Notes: generated from the sequence alone by a model not told the origin. Shown: positions 35,497 to 44,162, counted from the first letter of the stretch. The stretch is 64,000 nt of DNA from an uncultured Eggerthella sp. (GCA_900553605.1 USDX01000002.1:1-64000), one strand, 5' to 3'. Made by a program: numbers and translations.

Positions 35497-37256
35497 AGGG
35501 CGCTGTCCTTCAGCTCGATTTTGACGGCGATTTCGTCTGCCTCGATTTGGTGGCAGCTGCGGATGCCCGCTTTCGTCAGGCTATTGCAGAAGTTCTGAAG
35601 TGAAGGCTCAAGCTCTCGGCATTCTTCGCATTGCAAAACGATGCGAACTATCAAGGCGTTGCGCTCATCGTTTTCGCCAAATAAGAGCAGGGTTGGGTTT
35701 TTGATCTCAAATGCCAGCGACGCGAAGTCGTATGCGCAATCGTAGAGGTGAGCCATGATTGCGGGCGACAAGGGTTCGTTCAAGCGAAAGAGCGCGGCGC
35801 TTTCGATGCCCATGGAACGGAAATCGGCTGCGGCTTCGGTAAATACCAGTTCAACTTGTGCTTGGGTGAAGGAAACTCCTTCGCGTTCAGCAACGATAAG
35901 GCTCCCTTTGCGCTTGCAGTAGGCGACAAGGAATTTGACTCGGGTTAAGTTCTGGCGTCTGATTGCTGCACTTTCTGGCGAGTCGTCTTTGGGAAGCTCA
36001 TCGATAAGGCGATTGATTTCGGAGGTTTTCTCTGCCAACGAGTTATTGATTTGCTCTAACAGGTCGCGTTCTGCTTCTCGTAATGCGAGGCCTTGGCGAA
36101 TGGTAGCGCTGCGCTTCAACAGTTCGGATGCATTGACCAGGTCTTCTTTTCGCTGTTTGAGTGCGGTGCGTTTGGCGTCGTTTTTACTTACATCGATGGA
36201 AAGCAATGCGGTGCCACCGCTGATGCCGTAGGCGCGCTTGAGGGTATGGGGGCTGCTGGGGACGCGGAAGTCTACGGCCGTGCCGTTGAGCGCGCCAAGC
36301 TCGGTTATCTTTTCTGCCGTTTCGGGCGAAAGGGGCTTTGCTTGTGCGATTGAGTAGGCAGGTTTTCCATTCCTTGTCAGCACTTTCAGATCGAAAGGGA
36401 GCTTGTAGAAGGTTTCCCGATACCACGTATAAGAAGGGAGAATCCCTGTTGCGAGAGTGATTTCGACCGCTACGACAATAAGGATGGTGTAGGTGAGTGC
36501 CGGGTTGGTGCTGAAGAAGTGAGCGTTCCGAAGGATGTAGAGCAAGCTGTAGGCAATTGCCAAGCCGGCGATAATCGCCAATGGGGCAAAAGAAGGACGT
36601 AGCTGCTTTCTTGCGGCAGGGAATAGTAAGGCAAAGAATGCTCCGTAAAGCAAGACGAACCATACAGCAACGAGCCAATAGCCCCACTCGTAGTGGTAAT
36701 TACCGCTCCAGCCAGGATCGTCGAAGCTGAACGAAAATACCGCATGGTGGAGGTTGTTCGTAAGCACGAACAGAGCAAGCAGAGTGCTCCCTGCAAAAGC
36801 GATCAAGCGTGCGGTTTTTCCTGCCTTGGTGGTATCGAAGTTGGCGGCGCGAAGGGCGCAGGTTAAGGCCAATGCGGGAACAAATAGCATAGGTACGTAA
36901 TAGAGGTACCAGCATATAGAGGTACCCAGGTCGCTTTTCATGGGGTACTTCACGATAACGTCGAGCAGCCAAAACGCTAATAGGGCGGCGATGGTAACAA
37001 GTTGGTTGCGGATAGTGGCGTCAGGGCAGCGTACGTAGATGGAAAAGGCCCATGCGGCAAGCGCCGGCCCCAGAAGCACCATGAATCCCGTTGTGCTTGA
37101 AGGGCCAAACCCGAGACCAGAAAACGAAGGCGGTTTGCTGGGGAGAAAGATCTCGGCGCAAATGAGGAGGGCAAACGTCGCTGCGGCAATGCAGGCAGTA
37201 ACAATCAAAACCCGACGTTTTGAGCTGCTTTGCGTATGCTGTTCTGGGTTCCCCAT
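35493..37256 (-). CDS. Multi-pass membrane sensor without kinase catalytic motifs
   Basis: 587 residues from ATG 37256. Eight hydrophobic segments lie between ~17 and ~295 (first VLIVTACIAAATFALLICAE, last LTYTILIVVAVEITLATGIL). A cytoplasmic part with a coiled coil (~390-460) follows, then a domain with RVKFLVAYCKRKGSLIVAE like the degenerate dimerisation region of 7TM-sensor kinases. I see no phospho-accepting H-box, N-box or G-box, so it is probably not a kinase. It is the first gene of the signalling operon and overlaps the kinase by 4 bp. It may be a co-sensor that controls the kinase. The upstream frame to 37412 is Pro/Thr-rich and has no ribosome site. Confidence 0.75.
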   Translation of the reverse strand: MGNPEQHTQSSSKRRVLIVTACIAAATFALLICAEIFLPSKPPSFSGLGFGPSSTTGFMVLLGPALAAWAFSIYVRCPDATIRNQLVTIAALLAFWLLDVIVKYPMKSDLGTSICWYLYYVPMLFVPALALTCALRAANFDTTKAGKTARLIAFAGSTLLALFVLTNNLHHAVFSFSFDDPGWSGNYHYEWGYWLVAVWFVLLYGAFFALLFPAARKQLRPSFAPLAIIAGLAIAYSLLYILRNAHFFSTNPALTYTILIVVAVEITLATGILPSYTWYRETFYKLPFDLKVLTRNGKPAYSIAQAKPLSPETAEKITELGALNGTAVDFRVPSSPHTLKRAYGISGGTALLSIDVSKNDAKRTALKQRKEDLVNASELLKRSATIRQGLALREAERDLLEQINNSLAEKTSEINRLIDELPKDDSPESAAIRRQNLTRVKFLVAYCKRKGSLIVAEREGVSFTQAQVELVFTEAAADFRSMGIESAALFRLNEPLSPAIMAHLYDCAYDFASLAFEIKNPTLLLFGENDERNALIVRIVLQCEECRELEPSLQNFCNSLTKAGIRSCHQIEADEIAVKIELKDSAL

Positions 37257-37533
37257 GATCTCCCTTGCCTCGATGCTTCCAAGTATAGAGGAGAAGCCTG
37301 CTGCTGCGGTTGTGGGGTGGGTTAGTGGGTGCGCTTTTGCGTTTGGCGCTTGGGTGTTGGTGGTGGAATTCGGTCCCGGTTTCGATGGGTCGGTTTTTGC
37401 CGATGCTTGCACCGCGAGTCACCTCTTGACCCCGAGCTTCACTTCGATTGCGGCTGCTTTCGAATAGTGAATTGCTAGCTGTTAGACTGGTTGGGAAAAC
37501 GTCTTGGTTGTTTTGAGCAGAAAGCGGGTTGGC

Positions 37534-38886
37534 ATGTTGCTGAAATCGGGTAAAAGCTTGTTGCATGAAGAAATCCAGGCAGCGGAAGGCTTGCTGGATT
37601 TTATTGGCGAAAGCCCCACTGCATTTCACGCGGTGTCTGCCCTGCGTGCTCGATTGGATGGGGCGGGTTTCGCTTTTCTCCCCGAAGCGCAAACCTGGAG
37701 CTGCAAGCCAGGGGGATGCTATTACACCGTGCGCAACGGTTCGAGCATCATTGCCTTCAAGGTGGGTAGTGCTGTATCGGAAGGCTATCATTTTCAGATT
37801 ACCGCTTCGCATTCGGATTCGCCCCTGTTCAAAATCAAGGCTCAGCCCGATTTGGAAGGCCCTGGTTCGTACAGACGTTTAAACGTTGAGGCGTATGGCG
37901 GAATGATCGACTACACCTGGTTTGATCGTCCACTTTCCCTTGCGGGCCGCGTTATGGTTCAGGTGGGGAATCGCATTGAGAGCAGGTTGGTCTCGCTCGA
38001 TAGGGATGTGGCTCTTATTCCGAGCCTGGCTATTCATATGGACCATGGCGTGAACAGCGGCTTTGCTCCGAACAGACGGATTGATCTGTGCCCGGTGGTT
38101 TCCACGGGAGCGCTGGAGAAAGAAACGCTGCAATCGTTTCTTGCCAATGAGTTGGGCCTTCGTCCCGATCAGATAGTGGGCCATGATCTGTTCTTGGTGA
38201 ATCGCCAGGCACCTTGCGTGTGGGGTGCGGCTGGCGAATTTATCTCAGCTCCCAGGCTCGATGATCTCATGTGCGCCTACGCTTCGGCTGAAGCGTTTTT
38301 GCAGAGTTCTAATGAATCCGGCGTTTCGGTGTACTGCTGTTTCGACAACGAAGAGGTGGGTTCCAACACCAAGCAGGGCGCCATGTCCACATTCTTGCCC
38401 GATACGCTGATACGCTTGAATGGGGCTTTGGGTGGCACGGACGAGGAGTATCGCCGCGCATTGGCAGGCTCCCTGTTGGTGAGCTGCGACAACGCCCATG
38501 CGGTACACCCCAATCATCCCGAAAAGAGCGATGAGGGCAATCGCGCTTATCTGAATCGGGGTATCGTGGTCAAAGAAGCGGCGAACCAGAAGTACTGCAC
38601 CGATGCGTTTAGCAGTGCCGTGTTCTGTGCGGTGTGCAATAACGCCAGCGTACCGTTCCAGCGGTTTGCGAACCGCAGTGACATGGCGGGTGGCTCAACT
38701 TTGGGTAACTTGTCCAACATACAGGCAAGCATGTATGGCGTTGATGTGGGCTGCGCCCAGCTTGCCATGCATTCGGCGTACGAAACCGCCGGCGCACGTG
38801 ATGTTATGCTTGCCACTCGTGCGCTACGGGCCTTCTACGATGCTGACATTCAAATTAGCGGAGCCGATTTCGCTACGCTGCGTTAG
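37534..38886 (+). CDS. M18 family aminopeptidase
   Basis: Dinuclear-zinc aminopeptidase that removes N-terminal, often acidic, residues from peptides. It reads LLDFIGESPTAFHAVSALRA near the start, then ASHSDSP with the first metal-binding histidine, CFDNEEVGSNTKQGA with catalytic glutamates, DNAHAVHPNHPEK, and a late QASMYGVDVGCAQLAMHSAYE. Length is 450 residues from ATG 37534; a TTG at 37504 is possible, as neither has a strong ribosome site. It is followed within 13 bp by a REPIN-like element. Confidence 0.92.
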   Translation: MLLKSGKSLLHEEIQAAEGLLDFIGESPTAFHAVSALRARLDGAGFAFLPEAQTWSCKPGGCYYTVRNGSSIIAFKVGSAVSEGYHFQITASHSDSPLFKIKAQPDLEGPGSYRRLNVEAYGGMIDYTWFDRPLSLAGRVMVQVGNRIESRLVSLDRDVALIPSLAIHMDHGVNSGFAPNRRIDLCPVVSTGALEKETLQSFLANELGLRPDQIVGHDLFLVNRQAPCVWGAAGEFISAPRLDDLMCAYASAEAFLQSSNESGVSVYCCFDNEEVGSNTKQGAMSTFLPDTLIRLNGALGGTDEEYRRALAGSLLVSCDNAHAVHPNHPEKSDEGNRAYLNRGIVVKEAANQKYCTDAFSSAVFCAVCNNASVPFQRFANRSDMAGGSTLGNLSNIQASMYGVDVGCAQLAMHSAYETAGARDVMLATRALRAFYDADIQISGADFATLR

Positions 38887-38898
38887 AAACGTTGGGTT

Positions 38899-39026
38899 GG
38901 GAAAATAGGGACAGGTACCGTTTTCCCACTTTCATGATCGGAACATTTCCTGCAATGGGGGCTGACGTTATGCGATGATTGCTGGCTCTCGCAAGGCGGG
39001 AAAACGGTACCTGCCCCTATTTTCCC
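38899..39026. repeat. REPIN/MITE-like inverted-repeat element 1 (spacer type A)
   Basis: 128 bp. A 29-bp left arm (38899-38927; begins GGGAAAATAGGGACAGG, ends TTTTCCC) is repeated inverted at 38998-39026 with one change. Each arm is itself palindromic at its ends (GGGAAAA/TTTTCCC). The spacer is homologous to that of element 4. Confidence 0.85.
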
Positions 39027-39045
39027 AAAGGAAGTGTTTGTTTGT

Positions 39046-39915
39046 ATGTCTTGGGTGATGGCTGCCGTTGCCTCGGCATTTTTTGCGGGCATAACTTCGA
39101 TTTTGGCCAAGTGCGGTCTTTCCGAAACTGATTCCGATGTTGCCACAGCGCTGCGTACTTTGGTGGTGTTGGTGTTTGCGTGGATCATGGTTTCCGTGGT
39201 AGGTTCGGGCAATACTATCACCCAGATAACTCCGCGGTCTTGGCTATTCCTTGCTCTTTCTGGCTTGGTGACGGGCGGTTCGTGGATCTGCTATTTCAAG
39301 GCGCTTTCCCTGAGCGACGTAAACAAGGTTGTTCCCGTTGATAAGTCCAGCACCGTCATGGCAGTGCTGCTGGCAATTGTGCTGTTCGGAGAAACGAGCC
39401 ACTTGGAAGTGAAGCTTGTTGGTACGGCAGTGATTGCCATAGGTACCTTCATGATGATCGAGAAGAAGCAGGGCACTTCGGGCGGGCAAAGTCGTTCCTG
39501 GTTGGTGTATGCGCTGTTGGCGGCGGTGTTCGCTGCCCTCACTTCAGTGTTGGCGAAGGTAGGCATCGAGGGCGTTGAATCGAACTTGGCAACTGCGATC
39601 CGCACTTGTTTCGTGTTGATAATGGCTTGGGTGATTGTGGTAGGCAAGGGAAAGCTGTCGCAGGTGCGCCATATTGATGTGCGGGAATTATGCTTCTTGG
39701 TGGCATCGGGCGTTGCCACTGGCGCCTCTTGGCTGTTCTTCTATTATGCGATTTCTGCAGGTCAAGTAAGCGTTGTGGTGCAGATAGATAAGCTCTCCAT
39801 CCTTATTTCCATTGCATTTGCTTGGGTTGTGTTCGGGGAGCGTCTTACCCCGAAATCGGGCATGGGTTTGGCGCTTATCGTGGCGGGTACGCTCGCTATG
39901 AGCATTTGGACATGA
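39046..39915 (+). CDS. EamA/DMT family permease
   Basis: Drug/metabolite transporter-type protein of 289 residues with ten TM segments in two homologous halves. The internal repeat is visible: ASAFFAGITSILAKCGLSET in the first half and LAAVFAALTSVLAKVGIEGV in the second. The ATG at 39046 is preceded by AAAGGA at 13 nt; a GTG at 39034 is too close to that site. It lies between two REPIN-like elements, and its ribosome site directly abuts the end of element 1. Substrate unknown. Confidence 0.85.
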   Translation: MSWVMAAVASAFFAGITSILAKCGLSETDSDVATALRTLVVLVFAWIMVSVVGSGNTITQITPRSWLFLALSGLVTGGSWICYFKALSLSDVNKVVPVDKSSTVMAVLLAIVLFGETSHLEVKLVGTAVIAIGTFMMIEKKQGTSGGQSRSWLVYALLAAVFAALTSVLAKVGIEGVESNLATAIRTCFVLIMAWVIVVGKGKLSQVRHIDVRELCFLVASGVATGASWLFFYYAISAGQVSVVVQIDKLSILISIAFAWVVFGERLTPKSGMGLALIVAGTLAMSIWT

Positions 39916-39917
39916 TT

Positions 39918-40017
39918 GGGAAAATAGGGACAGGTACCGTTTTCCCACTTACGTGCATCGTAAAAAGACAGGGCATTGCGAACTCCATGGCACGCAATGC
40001 CCTGTCCCTATTTTCCC
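39918..40017. repeat. REPIN/MITE-like element 2 (shortened)
   Basis: 100 bp. The left arm is complete (39918-39946); only 17 bp of the right arm remain (40001-40017). An extra 14-bp palindrome, GACAGGGCATTGCG (39967-39980) and CGCAATGCCCTGTC (39993-40006), uses part of the right arm. Confidence 0.8.
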
Positions 40018-40161
40018 GCTTATGCCGTGCGTGTGCAGTAGCGGGCTTTTTATGCGATGGGTGGCCCTGGGCTGGGTTTCTTGTCGTCTTGGGCGAAGAA
40101 GACGATAAAGTGTCCTTGTTCGCATTAATGTGCAATTCAGCTGCATTGAAAGGACCTGCTC

Positions 40162-41319
40162 ATGATGATCGTTGACGAGCCGTTTGCTGCTCCGGAGCTT
40201 ATTGAATACTTGGAATGCACCCAGGAGCCGGTGCTGCTGAACAGCATGGGCGAGAAGATCCTTGAGTGTCACAGCATCAAAGCGCTGGGAGATAAAGAAT
40301 TCGCTGCGCGCGTAAACGCAGGCGAACGTCTTATTTGCACGTCCGAAAATGCCTTTAGCTGGATCGCTCAGCATATTGAGGACAAAGCCGTAACAGAGGC
40401 CATCGCCACGTTCAAAGATAAAGCGCGCATACGCAAGTTGCTGGCGCCAATGTACCCAAGCCTTGAGTACTGCGAAATACCCACGGCTCAGCTTAAGGAA
40501 GTATGCTTTGAAGATTTCAGCGCGCCGTTCGTGTTGAAACCCAATGTGGGCTACTGCAGCGTGGGCGTGTACGTTGTTGAGTCTCGTCAGCAGTGGGATT
40601 CGGCTCTCGCTGACATTGATGAAAACATGGCAGTGTGGCGTTCGCGCTATGCCAAAAGCGCTTTAGACGAAGGCTCGTTTGTGGTCGAGTCGTATTTGGA
40701 GGGCACGGAATTTGCGGTCGATGCCTTCTTCGATGAAAACGGTGAAGCGGTGGTACTCGATGTGCTTCGCCATGAATTTGCCAATGCCGCCGACACGAGT
40801 GATCGCTGCTACATCACGGGTGCTTCGGTGATCCGCGAATATGCTCCGGCGTTTGCCTCGTGGCTCACGGAGGTAAACGGGTATGTCGGTGCGAAGAGCT
40901 TCCCTGTGCATGTGGAGGCTCGCATGAAAGATGGCGAAATTACGCCCATCGAGTTCAACCCGCTGCGTTTCGCGGGCATTTGCGGCACCGAAGTTGCCTA
41001 TCATGCTTACGGTTTCCATACGTATGATTGCTACTTGCGCGATATGAAGCCCAGCTGGAATGAGCTGCTGAGCGGCAAGGAGGGCAAACTGTACTGTATG
41101 GGATACCTTCCTGCTCCCGAAGAATTGGCTGCCGGGAAATGCGACTTCGACTACGATGGGTTCCTTTCGCACTTCGAGGGCCTGCAAGCGTTTTATCGTT
41201 TTGATCCTCAGCAAACAGGCGCCCTAGGCTTCATCTTCCTGGAAACCGAAGAAAATGACGAGACCGAGCGAGCCTTCCTCCGCGAAACCGACTTAACTCA
41301 GTTCTGCGTGGGAATATAG
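40162..41319 (+). CDS. ATP-grasp family enzyme
   Basis: 385-residue protein with an ATP-grasp core, i.e. a carboxylate-amine or carboxylate-thiol ligase type. APFVLKPNVGYCSVGVYVVE is the ATP-binding lysine and glycine loop, EGSFVVESYLEGTEFAVDAF follows, and VEARMKDGEITPIEFNPLRFAG holds the metal-binding Glu and Asn. The N-terminal ~100 residues form the preATP-grasp domain. The product is not identifiable and no partner genes are near. The C-terminal codons GGA ATA TAG come from REPIN-like element 3, so the original end of the gene was altered when that element inserted. Confidence 0.85.
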   Translation: MMIVDEPFAAPELIEYLECTQEPVLLNSMGEKILECHSIKALGDKEFAARVNAGERLICTSENAFSWIAQHIEDKAVTEAIATFKDKARIRKLLAPMYPSLEYCEIPTAQLKEVCFEDFSAPFVLKPNVGYCSVGVYVVESRQQWDSALADIDENMAVWRSRYAKSALDEGSFVVESYLEGTEFAVDAFFDENGEAVVLDVLRHEFANAADTSDRCYITGASVIREYAPAFASWLTEVNGYVGAKSFPVHVEARMKDGEITPIEFNPLRFAGICGTEVAYHAYGFHTYDCYLRDMKPSWNELLSGKEGKLYCMGYLPAPEELAAGKCDFDYDGFLSHFEGLQAFYRFDPQQTGALGFIFLETEENDETERAFLRETDLTQFCVGI

Positions 41320-41436
41320 GGACAGGTCCCATTTTCCCACTTGTGCGTGGCGCAAAATGGGACGTTTGTTGTGGGCTCTGTCGCGCACAATTCCCCGTTT
41401 CCTAAGTGGGAAAATGGGACCTGTCCCTATACTCCC
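41310..41436. repeat. REPIN/MITE-like element 3 (spacer type B)
   Basis: 127 bp with arms 41310-41338 and 41408-41436. The arms read GGGAATATAGGGACAGG and GGTCCCATTTTCCC. The first ten bases are the last codons and the TAG stop of the ATP-grasp gene. The spacer matches that of element 5. Confidence 0.85.
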
Positions 41437-41489
41437 ACTTAAGAGGTGTAGTTTGCAGCATGCGCAGAAGTGCCTGAATATGCAACAAT

Positions 41490-41537
41490 GCCCCAGCCTG
41501 CATGAGTTTGCGGATGCGGGCTGGGGCGTCTTGCTTT
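41490..41537 (+). terminator. Terminator downstream of the ATP-grasp gene
   Basis: GCCCCAGCC (41490-41498) pairs with GGCTGGGGC (41519-41527), with an inner GCAT/ATGC pair; the tail GTCTTGCTTT is weak. Confidence 0.65.
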
Positions 41538-41665
41538 AGGAGGGTTGCACCGAGTGCGTTTTGATAGTGCTTAGTATGCTCCAGAATGGAATCTGCTCAA
41601 AATAGTTATTACTTTCATCTGGCTATAGACCCAATCTATGGTGAAGAGGCGGCTCGTTCTCCTTT

Positions 41666-41794
41666 GGGGAAATAGGGACAGGTCCCGTTTTCCCACTTTC
41701 TGAATCGGAACGACTCCCGCAATGAGTGCCTGGCGCCATGCGATGATTATCGGCTCCCCCGAAGCGGGAAAACGGTACCTGTCCCTATTTCCCC
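41666..41794. repeat. REPIN/MITE-like element 4 (spacer type A)
   Basis: 129 bp, arms 41666-41694 and 41766-41794. The left arm has GGTCCC and the right arm GGTACC in the centre, so the two arms come from different arm variants. The spacer resembles that of element 1 (shared ATCGGAAC, GCAATG, ATGCGATGATT). Confidence 0.85.
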
Positions 41795-42194
41795 ACGTAA
41801 GAAACGGGCGCTTTGCTCTCTGCGACTTTTGTCGGCGGTTGCTCTTTGCTTATTGAAGCGATAAATCCACCGTGCCATACTGGTTTTTAAGCAAAGGCCT
41901 ATTGTGCCTTTATGAAATCCTAAAAGGGGATGTCTTTTTGGTCATTGTTCTATAAAGAACGCGCAACTGAATAGAATGCTTGCGGTCCATTTCGTGGGTG
42001 CTCATCACTGATGCGAATCGGGAAAATGCCCCGAAATTGGCTTATCGCATTGCAGCCTGCCTTCTTTTCATGAGGCTTCTTTTTCTGCTGCCATCAATGG
42101 GTGCGGCTTATGTGCTGCTGTGTTTTTTGTTGCGCGCTTCGTTCAGCTTATTTCTTGCTTTGCCAATACGTTCTTTATAGAAAAGGAAATAACC

Positions 42195-42935
42195 ATGCAG
42201 TTCCCAAAAGCGAACAGCTTCTCGCAAGATATTGTTTTGTCCAAAATAATGGGGCCCAACCCACTCAAGCTATGCGAGGAGATGCTGTTAACTACCAATG
42301 AGATTGTCGGTAATGAGGCTGTTTCTCCGAGTTCCGTCGTGCTGGATTTGGGCAGTGGCACCGGAATAACCACAGCGTTGTTGGCCAGGGAGTTCGGGTA
42401 CGTGGCCTACGCTGTTGATCTTTGGAGCAACCCAACCGAAAACATGCGATTTTTTGAAAGTCTCGGATTGACCAATCGGCAAATCGTCCCCGTTAAAGCC
42501 GATGCTTCGGAAGGACTGCCTTTTGCGGAAGGGTTCTTCGATGCGGTGGTGAGCATCGACTCGTATAACTATTTCGGCCGCAGCGCGGAGTATCTGGATG
42601 CAAAGCTATTGCCATATGTGAAGCGCGGCGGGATCGTCGCGCTATGCTTTCCCGGCATGAAACATGATTGCCACGCTAACCCGCCGGCATGCCTACTTGA
42701 GTCATGGACGCCTGATCAACTGGATTATATTCACGATATTCCCTGGTGGAACGCTATTTTTGAGCAATCGAAAAATGCCGACATCTTGGGAATGCGGGAA
42801 ATGCAGTGCACGGAAGAAGCTTGGGCCGATTGGCTTTCCTGCGACAACGAGTATGCGCGATGTGACGCTTCGGCAGTGAAGGCTGGTGCGCTCGAGTACC
42901 TTAACACCATCATGGTGGTGCTGCGTAAGAGGTAA
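42195..42935 (+). CDS. SAM-dependent methyltransferase (class I)
   Basis: 246 residues with the Rossmann-type SAM-binding motif VVLDLGSGTGITTALLARE, then AYAVDLW (acidic residue binding the ribose) and GFFDAVVSIDSYNYFG (motif IV). The C-terminal part has many Trp and Cys residues and no recognisable substrate domain. The start is ATG 42195 after AAAAGGAAAT. It resembles the broad Methyltransf_11/25 group; substrate unknown. It ends against a bidirectional terminator. Confidence 0.85.
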   Translation: MQFPKANSFSQDIVLSKIMGPNPLKLCEEMLLTTNEIVGNEAVSPSSVVLDLGSGTGITTALLAREFGYVAYAVDLWSNPTENMRFFESLGLTNRQIVPVKADASEGLPFAEGFFDAVVSIDSYNYFGRSAEYLDAKLLPYVKRGGIVALCFPGMKHDCHANPPACLLESWTPDQLDYIHDIPWWNAIFEQSKNADILGMREMQCTEEAWADWLSCDNEYARCDASAVKAGALEYLNTIMVVLRKR

Positions 42936-42949
42936 CGCTCATGCAAGAA

Positions 42950-42978
42950 GGGGAGCCCGGTCTGATTCCGGGCTCCCC
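42950..42978. terminator. Bidirectional terminator between methyltransferase and flavodoxin genes
   Basis: GGGGAGCCCGG (42950-42960), 7-nt loop, CCGGGCTCCCC (42968-42978). Plus-strand tail GTTGTTAAT, minus-strand tail TTCTTGC. Confidence 0.8.
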
Positions 42979-43028
42979 GTTGTTAATCGCGCAGAGTTGT
43001 TTGCCGTGCGCTCCGGACTCGAATGCTT

Positions 43029-43448
43029 CTAGGCTAGAAGTTCACCCAGGTGACGGCATGCTTCGGCTGCTTCGTCGTCGGGGTAGTCCTTGGCAATTAC
43101 GGTTTCCACGGGTTGCACTCCAGCCTCTTCAGCACGCTGCACCCAGTAGTCCATCCATTCGCCATTGTTCCAATCGTACGAGCCAAAGAATCCAACTTTT
43201 TCACCTGCCATCAGTGGCTCGACCTCGTCATACATGGGCAGGAACTCGGTATCTTCCAGTTCTTCGTCGCCCATGGCGGGGCATCCGAAGGCGAAGGCAT
43301 CGAATTCGGGTACGCGCTCTACGCCAAAATCTGCCGCCTGGATGATGGTTGTTGTGCCGCCCTTTGCCTCTACGCCTTCGGCTACGAAATCGGCCATGGC
43401 TTCCGTGTTGCCAGTGCCGCTCCAATATACGATTGCTACGTTGCTCAT
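43029..43448 (-). CDS. Flavodoxin
   Basis: Small FMN electron-transfer protein of 139 residues that replaces ferredoxin when iron is short. It opens AIVYWSGTGNTEAMADFVAEG, the phosphate-binding loop, and keeps the FMN loops around GCPAMGDEELEDTEF and GSYDWNNGEWMDYW. ATG 43448 has AAGGAGC 7 nt upstream. A DtxR-like palindrome covers its promoter, fitting iron-dependent control. Confidence 0.92.
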   Translation of the reverse strand: MSNVAIVYWSGTGNTEAMADFVAEGVEAKGGTTTIIQAADFGVERVPEFDAFAFGCPAMGDEELEDTEFLPMYDEVEPLMAGEKVGFFGSYDWNNGEWMDYWVQRAEEAGVQPVETVIAKDYPDDEAAEACRHLGELLA

Positions 43449-43468
43449 AAGTTGCTCCTTGCTTTTTT

Positions 43469-43500
43469 GGCCGACCGGAGTTGCTGACTTTTGGTCGGCC
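43469..43500 (-). other. Leader hairpin of the flavodoxin mRNA
   Basis: GGCCGACC (43469-43476) pairs with GGTCGGCC (43493-43500) just upstream of the ribosome site. It might affect translation or stability. Confidence 0.5.
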
Positions 43501-43520
43501 GCGCCATTGGTTCAAAAAGC

Positions 43521-43548
43521 AAGTTAGCATAGGCTAACTTATAGTCAA
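43521..43548 (-). promoter_or_regulatory. Flavodoxin promoter overlapped by a DtxR/IdeR-like box
   Basis: On the minus strand TTGACT (43543-43548) and TAACTT (43521-43526) are 16 bp apart, as -35 and -10. A perfect 8-bp palindrome, AAGTTAGC (43521-43528) and GCTAACTT (43533-43540), fills the spacer and -10. It resembles the DtxR/IdeR consensus with TTAG and CTAA halves. Confidence 0.6.
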
Positions 43549-43573
43549 GAGAGAGTTTGCTAAATGGACGACT

Positions 43574-43701
43574 GGGAATATAGGGACAGGTCCCATTTTC
43601 CCACTTTTGCGTGGGCGCAAAAGTGGGACGTTCGGTGGGGTTCCGTCGCGCGCAATCCCTCGTCCCTTAACTGGGAAAATGGGACCTGTCCCTATATTCC
43701 C
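43574..43701. repeat. REPIN/MITE-like element 5 (spacer type B)
   Basis: 128 bp, arms 43574-43602 and 43673-43701, both of the GGTCCC variant. The spacer is homologous to that of element 3 (GGGACGTT, GTCGCGC, CAAT). An open frame across it (43564-43872) is not a gene. Confidence 0.85.
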
Positions 43702-43864
43702 ACTTCCCGTTGTTGGTCGCCGACCCTGGCTCAGGCGCTTATGCGGTTTACTGTCGTAATACTAGTGCGTCATGCTTTGATACGAACACTCGTTCTAGTA
43801 ACAATATCATCAAGGAAAACGCTACGTGTACTGCGCAATGGACACGTGAAACGTGAAAAGCTGA

Positions 43865-44119
43865 TATGGTAAGCCTCACTCGGCGACAAAAAGCGGAAGG
43901 GCGCTGTTTCTTCCAAACGGAAACCCGTTAGCCGATAGAATGTCGGAAAACCCTCAAGACCGTGTGCTGGAAGTGCGGTTTAACTTGCGCTCTGACCTGA
44001 GCTTTTCGGCAAAAGATGCGTATTACTTGGTGGCGCGCGATAAGAAAACCGGCACCATTGCCTGGCGTGAAGAGTACCGCATAGAGGTTTCATTCGCTCC
44101 GATAGATTTTGGGTTTTAG
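43865..44119 (+). pseudogene. C-terminal remnant of a larger gene, possibly PglZ-like
   Basis: An open frame of 84 codons without a proper start. From ATG 43940 it gives 59 residues ending REEYRIEVSFAPIDFGF. The pattern AKDAYYLVARDKKTGTIAWR and the DFGF end look like the tail of a large conserved protein; from memory I am reminded of BREX phosphatase PglZ C-termini, but this is unreliable. The upstream part of the gene is missing and is replaced by element 5 and unrelated DNA. A hairpin follows at 44122-44162, probably the old terminator. Confidence 0.4.
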
Positions 44120-44121
44120 CA

Positions 44122-44162
44122 CGCTTGCCGCCGCTCGGTTTCGAGCGAGGTGGCGGTAAGCG
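44122..44162 (+). terminator. Old terminator after the remnant gene
   Basis: CGCTTGCCGCC (44122-44132) pairs with GGCGGTAAGCG (44152-44162), one G-T pair, with an inner GCTCG/CGAGC hairpin. T-tail weak. Confidence 0.5.

Larger units (their letters stand above)
41437..42194. other. Intergenic region between ATP-grasp and methyltransferase genes
   Basis: No gene supported; a frame at 41980-42180 has no ribosome site. It contains the terminator at 41490-41537, element 4, a small AAAGGC/GCCTTT repeat near 41894-41912 and GTTCT/AGAAC (41947-41960). Confidence 0.45.

Noticed and set aside
41980..42180. 66-codon hydrophobic frame before the methyltransferase
   Set aside because: No ribosome site; the stretch is T-rich leader DNA ending in the methyltransferase ribosome site.
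43564..43872. 102-codon frame over element 5
   Set aside because: It reads through both arms of a repeat element and has no ribosome site.
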